Position numbers and translations under genes: made by a program. From CAZOWW01 sp964583765 (GTDB lineage Bacteria > Actinomycetota > Actinomycetes > Actinomycetales > Kineosporiaceae), in the NCBI GenBank assembly GCA_964583765.1, contig CAZOWW010000151.1:1-12720 (forward strand): DNA of 12,720 nucleotides, written 5' to 3'. The notes under the pieces were generated by a model that saw only the letters and a list, made by a program, of their open reading frames with translations, did no database searches and was not told the origin of the DNA. Numbering within the stretch: position 1 is the first letter of the stretch; the number at the start of each line of letters is the position of its first letter. Positions 6,874-12,720 of this stretch are shown one piece after another.

Positions 6874-7542
6874 TCAGGAGGCCCAGGGCACATCCGGGTA
6901 GAGCCGGATGGCGATCTCACGATCAAGCCGCTCCACAAAGCGACTCGTGTGGAAGCCCTGGTACAGCGAGCCGCACCGTGGACACCACAACAGGAGTGTG
7001 CCTCGCGCCGCGTCCGTGGCGATCGGGCGGACATGCCCGCACGCCATGTTCCGCTCGTCCGCACAGTAGTCACATCCGCGATCACGGCTCGCGGGCGCCT
7101 GAGCACCTGGCATCTCCGCCCACGGGGGCCAGCCACCCGCCGGAGGCTCGAGCTGCCACGGCTTCGGCGGTAGCAGGGTAATCACCCCGTAGCACACGAT
7201 GAGGAGCGCGGCGAGCACCAGCAGGAGGACGGCCCCGCCCTCCTGACCTTTCTCGGCGTACACCCCGCCGCCACCCACCAACAAGATCCCAAAGGAAACC
7301 CGTAGCGACAGGCCCAGGCGGTCGATCAGCTTCTGCCTGCACACCCCGGCGTCCGCGAACGCCAACCCCGGATTCCACCGAAGCGATTCGTGGTGCTTCC
7401 TGGCCATGCCGAGCATCACCAACTGGACAAGCGTGAGACCTTGCAGCCCAGCCAGCGGCAAAGGCACCCGCCGGGTCCACAGGGCCGCCGCCACCACGGC
7501 CGCAGTGGCGACCGGCAGCAGCCACACCCACCACGTCCGCAT
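6874..7542 (-). CDS. Membrane protein with C-terminal zinc-ribbon-like domain, unknown function (222 aa)
   Basis: Hydrophobic segments lie near residues 5-22, 30-45, 76-92 and 104-124. After a Pro/Trp-rich stretch (PPKPWQLEPPAGGWPPWAEM) comes a compact tail with two CxxC pairs, Cys157/160 (CDYC) and Cys187/190 (CPRC), plus Cys168-Gly-His170 (ACGH). That is the layout of a zinc ribbon, so I infer a metal-binding domain; with an even helix count it would face the cytoplasm. Function and family are not recognised. ATG at 7542 begins MRTWWVWLL, directly giving the first helix; the ribosome-binding site is weak. It lies 73 bases downstream of the MGxDIHG-type gene on the same strand and may be co-transcribed with it; a strong hairpin follows. 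Confidence 0.8.
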   Translation of the reverse strand: MRTWWVWLLPVATAAVVAAALWTRRVPLPLAGLQGLTLVQLVMLGMARKHHESLRWNPGLAFADAGVCRQKLIDRLGLSLRVSFGILLVGGGGVYAEKGQEGGAVLLLVLAALLIVCYGVITLLPPKPWQLEPPAGGWPPWAEMPGAQAPASRDRGCDYCADERNMACGHVRPIATDAARGTLLLWCPRCGSLYQGFHTSRFVERLDREIAIRLYPDVPWAS

Positions 7543-7615
7543 GACGATCAGTCTTCACCCAGCCGATCTCTCCCACCAGCACCCACCAGCCCGACTCTGG
7601 TCGCGGGAGTGAAGG

Positions 7616-8245
7616 TCAGCCGTCGAACCAGACGATCAGCCGGCAGTTGCGTTCTCCGTGGAGACGGCCCAGCACACCCATAACGTCCCAGACCGGCTGC
7701 CAGGCGCTGTCGGCGGGGACGGCGTGGCCCCTGGTGAGGCGTTCGGCACGCCATTGCATGTCCCCGCTGGTCCAGATCGAGCCTTCGGGCCAGGTCCCGG
7801 GCGGTGTTCCCGGTGGGGGCACTTCCAGTCCCTGGGCCTGGCGCATCTCTCGGGACCAGGCCGCCTTCCCCACGCACTGCCACTGCCCGTCCGGGGTCCG
7901 GTGGTACTCGTGCAACCGGGCGTCGACCCGTTCGGCGGGCTCCCGCCAGTCGATGGACCGGATCTCCTCCCAGCTGATCCAGGTGGTCCACTGCGCCGGC
8001 TGGTAGAGCGCCTGACGTTCCTGGCGAACCAGCTCGCCGGCGTCCTCGGGCAGGCCACGATCAGCTGCGATGGGCTGGAATCCGGCGAAGTTCATCACCC
8101 CGAACAGGCAGCCGAACGCGTCGTAGTCGCGGGTGATGTTCAGACAGTCCAGGCGCGCCGCCGCCTTCCAGGGGATCTCCGAGGGCAGGTCCGGCCAGGA
8201 CGCCCACGGCCGGACCTCGATGAACCCATGGATGTCGATGCCCAC
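7616..8245 (-). CDS. MGxDIHG-type hypothetical protein (209 aa)
   Basis: The product begins MGIDIHGFIEVRPW and has RDYDAFGCLFGVMNF at residues 39-53, EPAERVDARLHEYHR at 102-116, and ends NCRLIVWFDG. This pattern (N-terminal G-x-D-I-H-G, central DYDxFGxLFGVRN, C-terminal R-x-V-x-WFD) is a family of soluble proteins I recall from actinomycetes and phages, with no established activity. Asp4 and His6 are conserved in the pattern and might bind metal, but that is a guess. No signal peptide or helix is seen. The start is GTG at 8245, with AGGGGA upstream at about 11 bases, and the MG(I/V)DIHG pattern fixes it. It is followed in the same direction by the zinc-ribbon membrane protein gene. Confidence 0.82.
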   Translation of the reverse strand: MGIDIHGFIEVRPWASWPDLPSEIPWKAAARLDCLNITRDYDAFGCLFGVMNFAGFQPIAADRGLPEDAGELVRQERQALYQPAQWTTWISWEEIRSIDWREPAERVDARLHEYHRTPDGQWQCVGKAAWSREMRQAQGLEVPPPGTPPGTWPEGSIWTSGDMQWRAERLTRGHAVPADSAWQPVWDVMGVLGRLHGERNCRLIVWFDG

Positions 8246-8366
8246 ACCGGCGAGTATCCCCTGAGACCGATGAACAGATCACCAGCGAAGGACGGGCGCA
8301 CCACACGCCGGGTGCCGAATGGGCCCTTGGCGAGATCAAGGCGCCTGCCAGAAGGGTGCATCGCCG

Positions 8367-8621
8367 TCACTCTCCACGCACTCTCACCGACGCAAAGTGC
8401 TCGCCCCACCCGGCCGGAAACCGATCACTGCCCCGGGACTCCCCGACCCGCGGCCCATTCTTCGGATCCCATGTCCTCTCAAAAGTCAGCGAGGCACCAA
8501 TCAGCAGGCAGACGCCGACCAAGTATCCATTCCACACCGATATCGCGGAGAGCAGGACACAGGCCGCACCGCCCACAAGCAGGGCGAGGCGCGTCAGGCG
8601 TAGCACACCGGCTCGCTTCAC
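8367..8621 (-). CDS. Small two-helix membrane protein, unknown function (84 aa)
   Basis: From GTG at 8621 the protein starts VKRAGVLRLTR, then has two closely spaced hydrophobic segments (LALLVGGAACVLLSAISV and YLVGVCLLIGASLTF, about residues 12-29 and 33-47) and a polar tail (ERTWDPKNGPRVGESRG). Basic residues before the first helix suggest N-terminus and tail in the cytoplasm. The frame is open further upstream to 8762, but that part is Arg/Gly-rich with no protein character, so the shorter start is chosen. No clear ribosome-binding site is seen. It is divergent from the S24/S26-like gene across a 152-base gap. The 121 bases to the next gene hold nothing I recognise. Confidence 0.6.
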   Translation of the reverse strand: MKRAGVLRLTRLALLVGGAACVLLSAISVWNGYLVGVCLLIGASLTFERTWDPKNGPRVGESRGSDRFPAGWGEHFASVRVRGE

Positions 8622-8773
8622 GATCGCAGTGTCTCGCACCCGCCGATCTCCGTGCCGACGGCCCCGGTCGGACACTCGCCCAGGTCCAGGCCCGGACGAA
8701 CCGATACGAACGCTTCCCGAGCGACGGCAAATCGCATTGACCGGCCCGCGGCCGAGGTGCATGGTGAGTCACC

Positions 8774-9136
8774 GTGGGAGTCCTGGAGGCGATGGCGACC
8801 CGAGTTGCCGCCGGCGAAACCATCGAATTCCGGCCGACCGGGTTGTCCATGGTCCCGCTGATCCACAGCCGTGATCTCGTGACGGTCGCGCCCGTCGAAC
8901 CGACCGCTCTGGAGGTCGGTGACATCGTCCTGGCACGAGTGTCAGGCACGGTCTACCTCCACCTCGTCTCCGCCCTGGACGCGGGCCGGGAACGCGTCCA
9001 GATCAGCAACAACCGAGGCCGCGTCAACGGGTGGACCACCCACCCCCGCATCTTCGGCATCTGCACCTCGGTCGAGGGAAGGACGCGCCCGCGCATCCGC
9101 CACAAGGTGCGACTGGCGCCTTCCGTGGACACATAG
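8774..9136 (+). CDS. S24/S26 peptidase-fold protein (LexA/signal-peptidase-like), 120 aa
   Basis: Residues 17-34 (IEFRPTGLSMVPLIHSRD) carry the GxSMxPxI motif whose Ser25 is at the nucleophile position of LexA-like and type I signal peptidases. DLVTVAPVEPTALEVGDIVL (34-53), VYLHLVSALD (60-69), RVQISNNRG (74-82) and the FGIC strand complete the beta-barrel fold. At the second-strand position where the catalytic Lys is expected, the sequence has YLHLV, so His63 stands there; His replaces Lys in ER-type signal peptidases, and I recall YLH in this small soluble family. There is no DNA-binding domain and no membrane anchor, so the substrate is unknown. GTG at 8774 has GGTGAG just upstream; ATG at 8792 has GGAGG too close. 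It is the only intact plus-strand gene here. Confidence 0.78.
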   Translation: MGVLEAMATRVAAGETIEFRPTGLSMVPLIHSRDLVTVAPVEPTALEVGDIVLARVSGTVYLHLVSALDAGRERVQISNNRGRVNGWTTHPRIFGICTSVEGRTRPRIRHKVRLAPSVDT

Positions 9137-9180
9137 CGAACGCAAGCCCCCGCCGACGGACCCCAGGCGACGGGAGCGAC

Positions 9181-9199
9181 GACGGCGCCTTGCGCCGTC
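9181..9199 (+). terminator. Short hairpin after the S24/S26-like gene
   Basis: GACGGCGC (9181-9188) and GCGCCGTC (9192-9199) form a perfect 8-bp stem with a 3-base loop, 44 bases after the plus-strand stop at 9136. It is a plausible terminator without a T-run. Confidence 0.45.
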
Positions 9200-9229
9200 T
9201 CCGCAGGTCACGGGCAGTATCCGTCGTCA

Positions 9230-9484
9230 ATGACGAAGACCGTCCGCGAACCGGGCGACACCGCGCTCGATCGATTCTCTGGCTTCACCCGCAACGTACC
9301 GACGCTGGACGAGCTCGAAGGGGTCCGCCGGCTACCCACGGCACAGGCCCGGTCCCGTTGCCGGAAGACAAGGGGATGCGCCCCTCCGGTGACGGAGGAG
9401 CGCATCCCGTTCGTTCGCCGCTCGTCGGGTCTCCCCGAGGTGATTCGTTTGTCGGTCAGGCCACGGTGCAGGGGATGCCGTTGA
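9230..9484 (+). CDS. Doubtful small ORF or gene fragment (84 aa)
   Basis: From ATG at 9230 the first 45 codons (MTKTVREPGDTALDRFSGFT, RNVPTLDELEGVRRLP) have strongly GC-biased third positions and a normal amino-acid mix. The remainder runs through the GH30 terminator hairpin (9373-9408) and antisense into the GH30 3' end, so at least the last 40 residues are unlikely to be real. No ribosome-binding site is obvious. I do not recognise it; it may be the 5' part of a plus-strand gene truncated when the xylanase gene arrived, or a chance frame. The rest of 9137-9455 holds only the two hairpins listed. Confidence 0.22.
   Translation: MTKTVREPGDTALDRFSGFTRNVPTLDELEGVRRLPTAQARSRCRKTRGCAPPVTEERIPFVRRSSGLPEVIRLSVRPRCRGCR
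9373..9408 (-). terminator. 16-bp hairpin terminator of the GH30 xylanase gene
   Basis: Arms 9373-9388 and 9393-9408 pair at 15 of 16 positions (one C-A mismatch) around a 4-base loop. It lies 48 bases past the GH30 stop at 9456, and the minus strand continues into a T/C-rich CTTGTCTTCC stretch. Confidence 0.8.
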
Positions 9485-11219
9485 GGGTGAAGGCGGTCGG
9501 TTCGGCGGTGTTCCCCGTATGGGTGGCCTGGAATCCGATGTTGACGGTGGCCCCGGGGGCGATCGTGCCGTTGTAGCTGAGGTTGCGGGCGCTCACCTCG
9601 CCGCTGGAGGGCGAGAAGGTGGCGTTCCAGCCCGAGGTGATGGACTGGCCGGAGGGCAGGGTGAATCCCAGCGTCCAGCCGTTGATCGCCGAGCTTCCGG
9701 TGTTGGTGATGCTGATATCGGCCGTGAAGCCGGAGTCCCAGGTGCTCATCGTGTACACGACGCGGCCCCCCGTGCCGCCGTTGTTCGGCGTGGTGGTGGC
9801 CGTCGTGGTCGTCGTCCTGGTGGTCGTCGTGGTCGTCGTCCTGGTGGCCGTCGTGGTGGCCGTCGCGGTTGCCGTGGTGGTGGCCGTCGTGGTCGTCGTG
9901 CTGGTCGTCGTGCCACTCAAGCTGGTCACGAAAGTCGTCACGCTTTGTGCGGGAAGAGTGACAGTGAGGGAGCCGTTCGACATCGTGAGCGCAGCCTGGG
10001 ACGCGACGCTCCTGCTGGCATCGGTCACCCAGCTCGAGACGCTGCCGGACGCACTGGTGTTCGCCAGGGTGAACTGCTGGCTCACCGACGAGGAGTTCTT
10101 GTTGACCGCGACGATGACGACGGTGTTGCCGTTCTTGTACGCCGAGACGTAGACGTTCGTGGCCGGATTCGCGGTGGCGTCGATCCGCACGTATCCGGGG
10201 CGGACGAATCTGGCGAACTGCGCCATGATGGCGCCGCGCTTGCTGATCCCACCGTCCTCGCGCATGGGGCCGTAGCTGCGCCGCAGGTACCACCAGACGT
10301 ACGCCTGGAACTGAGCGTCCACCATGGCTCGGTGCATGTGCTCGCCCACGTCGAGCGCCCCGGGCCAGGCATCCCCCGAGTCGGTGCTGTTGGGGTAGTA
10401 GACCTCGGTCATCCAGAGTTCTTTGCCCGCGCCCTTGGACTGGAAGAGGGGGTAGGGGAAGTTCGAGTACGACGTGCCGTAGAGGTGGGCACCGATGATG
10501 TCCACGTTGGCGAGCGCCGCGGAGTCGTTGAGGATCGGGTCCGACATGGACTTCACGTACTGGAAGGACTCCGGTGCGATGACCCTGGTGCCGATCACTC
10601 CGGCGTTCTGCTTCAGGAAATTGACGATCTCGGTGGCGGTCCACCACGTCCACGTCGACGCGTAATCGGGCTCGTTCTGCACCGATATGCCGTACAGGTT
10701 CACCCCGTTGTTCTTCATGTACGTGTTGAAGTCGTTCAGGTGCTGAGCGTAGGCGCTGTACGAGCTGGTCTTGAGGCGCTTCGCGTTGGTCTGGCTGCCG
10801 TGGGTGAAGGTCTCCTGCATGCTGGCAGGGGGGTTCCACGGCGACGCGAAGACGATCGCCCCGAGCGCGACTGCGCGCTGGGCCGTCGCCAGATCACGAC
10901 CCCAGTCCGACTGGTTCTCGTTGACCGGGATCCTCAGGATGGAGAACCCGAGCTTGCCGTCGCCGGTGCCGAATGCCGTCTCCCGCTGGGCAGAGGTGAG
11001 GTCGCCGGCCCAAATGGCGTGGGTCATGGCGCCGAAGCCCCGGATCGTCTGCTTCGGCGAGGACGGGTTGATGCTCGCCGCCGCGGCCAAGGCCTCCCCT
11101 GCCAGCACGATCGGCGCCGCGAAGGTGAGGAAAGGTACGGTCCCTATCGTCGTCAGGACGGCCCTGCGGCTCGGTGACTTTCGCTCGTCGTTCGCCGGCT
11201 CGCTCTGATCTTGTGTCAT
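9456..11219 (-). CDS. GH30 subfamily 8 glucuronoxylanase with C-terminal CBM2 (587 aa)
   Basis: Secreted endo-xylanase expected to cut the xylan backbone next to methylglucuronate side groups. A Tat signal is at 1-47 (SPSRRAVLTTIGTVPFLTFA, then GEALAAA). The catalytic barrel and its beta side domain (about 48-434) resemble Bacillus XynC throughout: acid/base Glu183 in SVQNEPDY, nucleophile Glu272 in LWMTEVYYPNS, and YVWWYLRRSYGPMREDG (307-323), the loop region where this subfamily has its glucuronate-binding arginine. A Thr-rich linker (437-477) leads to CBM2 (485-587) with Trp494, 515 and 531. The first CBM2 Cys is replaced by Arg486 (CGC), leaving Cys584 without its usual partner. ATG at 11219 has GGAAGGA at 11226-11232, six bases upstream. 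It is transcribed separately from the GH62 gene upstream, which has its own terminator. Confidence 0.94.
   Translation of the reverse strand: MTQDQSEPANDERKSPSRRAVLTTIGTVPFLTFAAPIVLAGEALAAAASINPSSPKQTIRGFGAMTHAIWAGDLTSAQRETAFGTGDGKLGFSILRIPVNENQSDWGRDLATAQRAVALGAIVFASPWNPPASMQETFTHGSQTNAKRLKTSSYSAYAQHLNDFNTYMKNNGVNLYGISVQNEPDYASTWTWWTATEIVNFLKQNAGVIGTRVIAPESFQYVKSMSDPILNDSAALANVDIIGAHLYGTSYSNFPYPLFQSKGAGKELWMTEVYYPNSTDSGDAWPGALDVGEHMHRAMVDAQFQAYVWWYLRRSYGPMREDGGISKRGAIMAQFARFVRPGYVRIDATANPATNVYVSAYKNGNTVVIVAVNKNSSSVSQQFTLANTSASGSVSSWVTDASRSVASQAALTMSNGSLTVTLPAQSVTTFVTSLSGTTTSTTTTTATTTATATATTTATRTTTTTTTRTTTTTATTTPNNGGTGGRVVYTMSTWDSGFTADISITNTGSSAINGWTLGFTLPSGQSITSGWNATFSPSSGEVSARNLSYNGTIAPGATVNIGFQATHTGNTAEPTAFTLNGIPCTVA
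9789..9911 (-). repeat. Thr-linker coding repeats with a 24-bp tandem duplication
   Basis: The GH30 linker is built from ACG/ACC codons, and positions 9800-9823 and 9824-9847 are near-identical 24-base tandem copies (one mismatch at 9800/9824). They encode 8-residue units with one Arg (AGG) each, Arg460 and Arg468. Such low-complexity DNA is prone to slippage and recombination. Confidence 0.7.
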
Positions 11220-11340
11220 CTCTCATCCTTCCGACTGTTGGCGCCGATCCGCACCTTCTCGGTCCCATTGGTTCGGTCCCGTCCCGGAACAGACGGGGGC
11301 CCAGATTGGCGGATCGACGCGAACGGGTGGACGTTCATGG

Positions 11341-11356
11341 ATGTTATCGTTAACAT
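11341..11356. promoter_or_regulatory. LacI-type operator-like palindrome upstream of GH30
   Basis: ATGTTATCGTTAACAT is an inverted repeat with perfect 6-bp arms (ATGTTA/TAACAT) around TCGT. LacI-family regulators of sugar and hemicellulose genes in actinomycetes commonly bind palindromes of this kind centred on CG. It covers the proposed -10 element and part of the spacer of the GH30 promoter, so a bound repressor would block transcription. The regulator is not in the window. Confidence 0.6.
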
Positions 11357-11368
11357 TTACCAGGTCAA
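11341..11368 (-). promoter_or_regulatory. Candidate proximal promoter of the GH30 gene
   Basis: On the minus strand TTGACC (11368-11363) is followed after 16 bases by TAACAT (11346-11341), matching five and four of six consensus positions. The start of transcription would be near 11334, giving a leader of about 115 bases. The overlap with the palindrome supports a regulated promoter. Confidence 0.5.
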
Positions 11369-11530
11369 TTATGAGTGGGCACACGGTGTGAATCGCGGGA
11401 CAGGAGCGGGAGCAAGTAGCGGCGAAGGCTGCGCGAGCGCTTCAGCCATCACCCGTACTTGGCCAGTGCAGACATGCGGGAACCCCGACGAGTGCGGGGC
11501 CAGGGGCAGGCCCTCGCATGTCAGGGCCGT

Positions 11531-11559
11531 AAACTAGATCGCAGGACGGCTGCTGTCAA
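11531..11559 (-). promoter_or_regulatory. Candidate distal promoter with perfect -35
   Basis: On the minus strand TTGACA (11559-11554), a 17-base spacer and TAGTTT (11536-11531) fit a vegetative actinomycete promoter (TTGACN, TAGRRT). Transcription would begin near 11524 and run about 305 bases to the GH30 start, through small GC-rich hairpins (arms 11509-11514/11523-11528 and 11483-11487/11495-11499). Confidence 0.45.
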
Positions 11560-11570
11560 CGGTGAGGCGC

Positions 11571-11582
11571 CGATAATTATCG
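11571..11582. promoter_or_regulatory. 12-bp perfect palindrome upstream of the distal promoter
   Basis: CGATAATTATCG is a perfect AT-rich palindrome in GC-rich DNA, 11 bases upstream of the TTGACA. Its position suits an activator or regulator site, but no protein can be assigned. A second dyad, TGACCA-AC-TGGTCA, lies at 11653-11666. Confidence 0.35.
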
Positions 11583-11677
11583 AGCGGAGCGGTAGCCCCT
11601 CCGCCGTCGGGCCTGCGGGAGGCTCCGTGCCCGCACCGGGCGATCAGTGCCTTGACCAACTGGTCACAACACCACGG

Positions 11678-11710
11678 GCGGCGGGCCGGGCATGGTGCCC
11701 GGCCCGCCGC
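11678..11710 (-). terminator. Perfect 15-bp hairpin terminator of the GH62 gene
   Basis: GCGGCGGGCCGGGCA (11678-11692) pairs perfectly with 11696-11710 around a 3-base loop. It is 51 bases past the GH62 stop and upstream of both GH30 promoter candidates, so the two xylan genes are separate transcription units. Confidence 0.8.
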
Positions 11711-11761
11711 GTGCTGTGATCCGAACCGTTCAGGAACGCCCGGAACGGAGCTGCGTCATCC

Positions 11762-12720
11762 CTAGCGCTGCAGGGTGAGCAGGCCGGGGCGCCACGGCAG
11801 CAGGTCGTAGGTGCCGCTGGCGCTGGGGGACTTGCCCTGGTAGAGCAGCTGCAGGTTGCAGGGGTCGATGGTCATGGTCTGGTCGGGGTTGTTGCGGACC
11901 AGGTCGCCGTGGCTGATGTCGTTGGTCCAGGTGGCGCCGCTGTTGGCCTTGCCGGCGAAGGGGTTGCTCTCGCTGGCGGCGTTGGCGGTCCAGGAACCGG
12001 ACAGGCTGGAGGCGGTGAAGGAACGGAAGTAGCGCCCGTTCGCCCCCATGGCCTCGACGATCATGAGGTACTGGTTCTGGCCGGAGACCTTGTAGACCTG
12101 GACCGCCTCGAACAGGTTGCTCGTCGAGTCGCTCATGACCGTCGTGTACGACGAGCCGAAGCTGCCCGGGAAGTTCCCGATCGGCATGCTCGCCCGGTAG
12201 ATCTTGCCGTTGTCCCCGGCGAAGAACAGGTACATGTTCGACCCGTCACCGATCAGGGTCTGGTCGATCGGACCGGTGCTGGAGCCGGAGATGCTCCCGG
12301 TGAACAAGGTCTGTGCACCCGACCAGCCGTTGGCGTTGGTGGGGTCGCTGGAGGTCTTGTAGCTGAACGCGGTCGGACCCCACTGGTAGGCCAGCACCCA
12401 GATGCTCTTCGGGGCGAAGTAGAACAGCGTCGGCGCCACGGTGGCCCCGCTCATCGCGTTCTGGCTGGCCGAGGCCATGTCGGACCAGTCCGTGAACGGG
12501 CTGAAGTTCATCGAGCCGTAGGACGACCCGGTGTCGTGCGACGAGGCATAGACCAGGTGCTTGCCGTTGTAGACGACGTTGGTGAAGTCCTTCAGCGCCG
12601 CCCAGCCCGACTTCGGGGTGGCCAGCGCACCGGTCGACGACCAGCGGTACGACGACGGCAGCGTGCAGGTCGACCCGGAGGTCGTCGTGGTCGTCGTGGT
12701 CGTCGTGGTCGCCGCCGACG
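11762..12720 (-). CDS. GH62 alpha-L-arabinofuranosidase, 5' end beyond the window
   Basis: Secreted enzyme that removes arabinofuranosyl side groups from arabinoxylan. The visible 318 residues begin with a Ser-Ala-Ala/ten-Thr/SGS linker, then the catalytic domain from CTLPSSYRWSSTGALATPKS to RPGLLTLQR and the stop at 11762. Family landmarks are all present: LKDFTNVVYNGKHLVYAS with the catalytic-base Asp, STGPIDQTLIGDGSNMYLFF with the supporting Asp, NLFEAVQVY with the acid Glu, and WTNDISHGDLVRNNPDQTM near the end. The frame continues through the right edge without a start; ATG at 12511 is internal to the domain. The linker implies an N-terminal module, probably a carbohydrate-binding domain, plus a signal peptide outside the window. 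There is no C-terminal module. It cooperates with the GH30 xylanase next to it. Confidence 0.95.
   Translation of the reverse strand, partial: SAATTTTTTTTTTSGSTCTLPSSYRWSSTGALATPKSGWAALKDFTNVVYNGKHLVYASSHDTGSSYGSMNFSPFTDWSDMASASQNAMSGATVAPTLFYFAPKSIWVLAYQWGPTAFSYKTSSDPTNANGWSGAQTLFTGSISGSSTGPIDQTLIGDGSNMYLFFAGDNGKIYRASMPIGNFPGSFGSSYTTVMSDSTSNLFEAVQVYKVSGQNQYLMIVEAMGANGRYFRSFTASSLSGSWTANAASESNPFAGKANSGATWTNDISHGDLVRNNPDQTMTIDPCNLQLLYQGKSPSASGTYDLLPWRPGLLTLQR

Noticed and set aside
7658..8740. 360-codon plus-strand frame
   Set aside because: Antisense to the MGxDIHG-type gene and the small membrane protein; Pro/Arg/Gly-rich with no recognisable domain.
8622..8762. 47-residue extension of the 84-aa membrane protein
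   Set aside because: Arg/Gly-rich translation in what is better read as the divergent promoter region with the S24/S26-like gene.
9208..11177. Very long frames overlapping the GH30 gene (about 540 aa same strand, about 550 aa opposite strand)
   Set aside because: Low-complexity Arg/Gly/His/Asp products caused by high GC; the GH30 frame has clear family motifs throughout.
11211..11537. 108-codon plus-strand frame over the GH30 promoter region
   Set aside because: Covers the promoter and operator elements, with no ribosome-binding site or domain.
1..12720. tRNA, rRNA or intact insertion sequence
   Set aside because: I saw no tRNA-like cloverleaf, rRNA stretch, or transposase with terminal repeats; a covariance-model scan would settle small RNAs.

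Overview
The window comes from a high-GC actinobacterium: GC-rich third codon positions, GTG and other alternative starts, Tat-exported hydrolases with threonine linkers and CBM2 cellulose-binding modules. The gene content points to a soil or plant-litter polysaccharide degrader. I cannot name the genus. Almost every intact gene is on the minus strand.

Left edge (1-593): remnants. A minus-strand frame keeps the active-site motif of a GH9 cellulase but appears to lack about 100 residues inside the domain. Next to it is a short plus-strand stretch resembling the N-terminus of an ISL3-type transposase.

594-4659 (minus): a translationally coupled operon of unknown function, read right to left. 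It holds a small soluble protein with an uncertain start, a 261-aa four-helix membrane protein with an SH3-like C-terminal domain, and a 997-aa surface protein. The last has a signal peptide, two transmembrane helices, a tandem-repeat Ser/Thr/Pro linker and a C-terminal domain. Both gene junctions are 4-base overlaps. This is the best candidate here for an undescribed system, probably a cell-envelope complex.

4663-6084: more debris. An orphan C-terminal CBM2 (minus, with its own terminator) abuts, head to head, a 5'-truncated zinc metalloprotease (plus) that has a stop codon just before its HELGH motif. A second CBM2 scrap follows on the plus strand. With the GH9 scrap, this looks like decayed secreted plant-polymer hydrolases.

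6085-9136: actinobacterial genes of mostly unknown role. On the minus strand are a two-helix membrane protein, a membrane protein with a Cys-rich zinc-ribbon-like tail, a MGxDIHG-type protein and a small membrane protein. On the plus strand is an S24/S26-like peptidase-fold protein.

9200-12720 (minus): an intact xylan-degradation pair. It is a GH30 subfamily 8 glucuronoxylanase with Thr linker and CBM2, and a GH62 arabinofuranosidase that runs off the right edge. The first would cut the glucuronate-decorated xylan backbone and the second remove arabinose side chains. Each has a strong terminator hairpin. The GH30 gene has two candidate promoters, one overlapped by a LacI-type palindrome, so substrate-controlled repression is likely.
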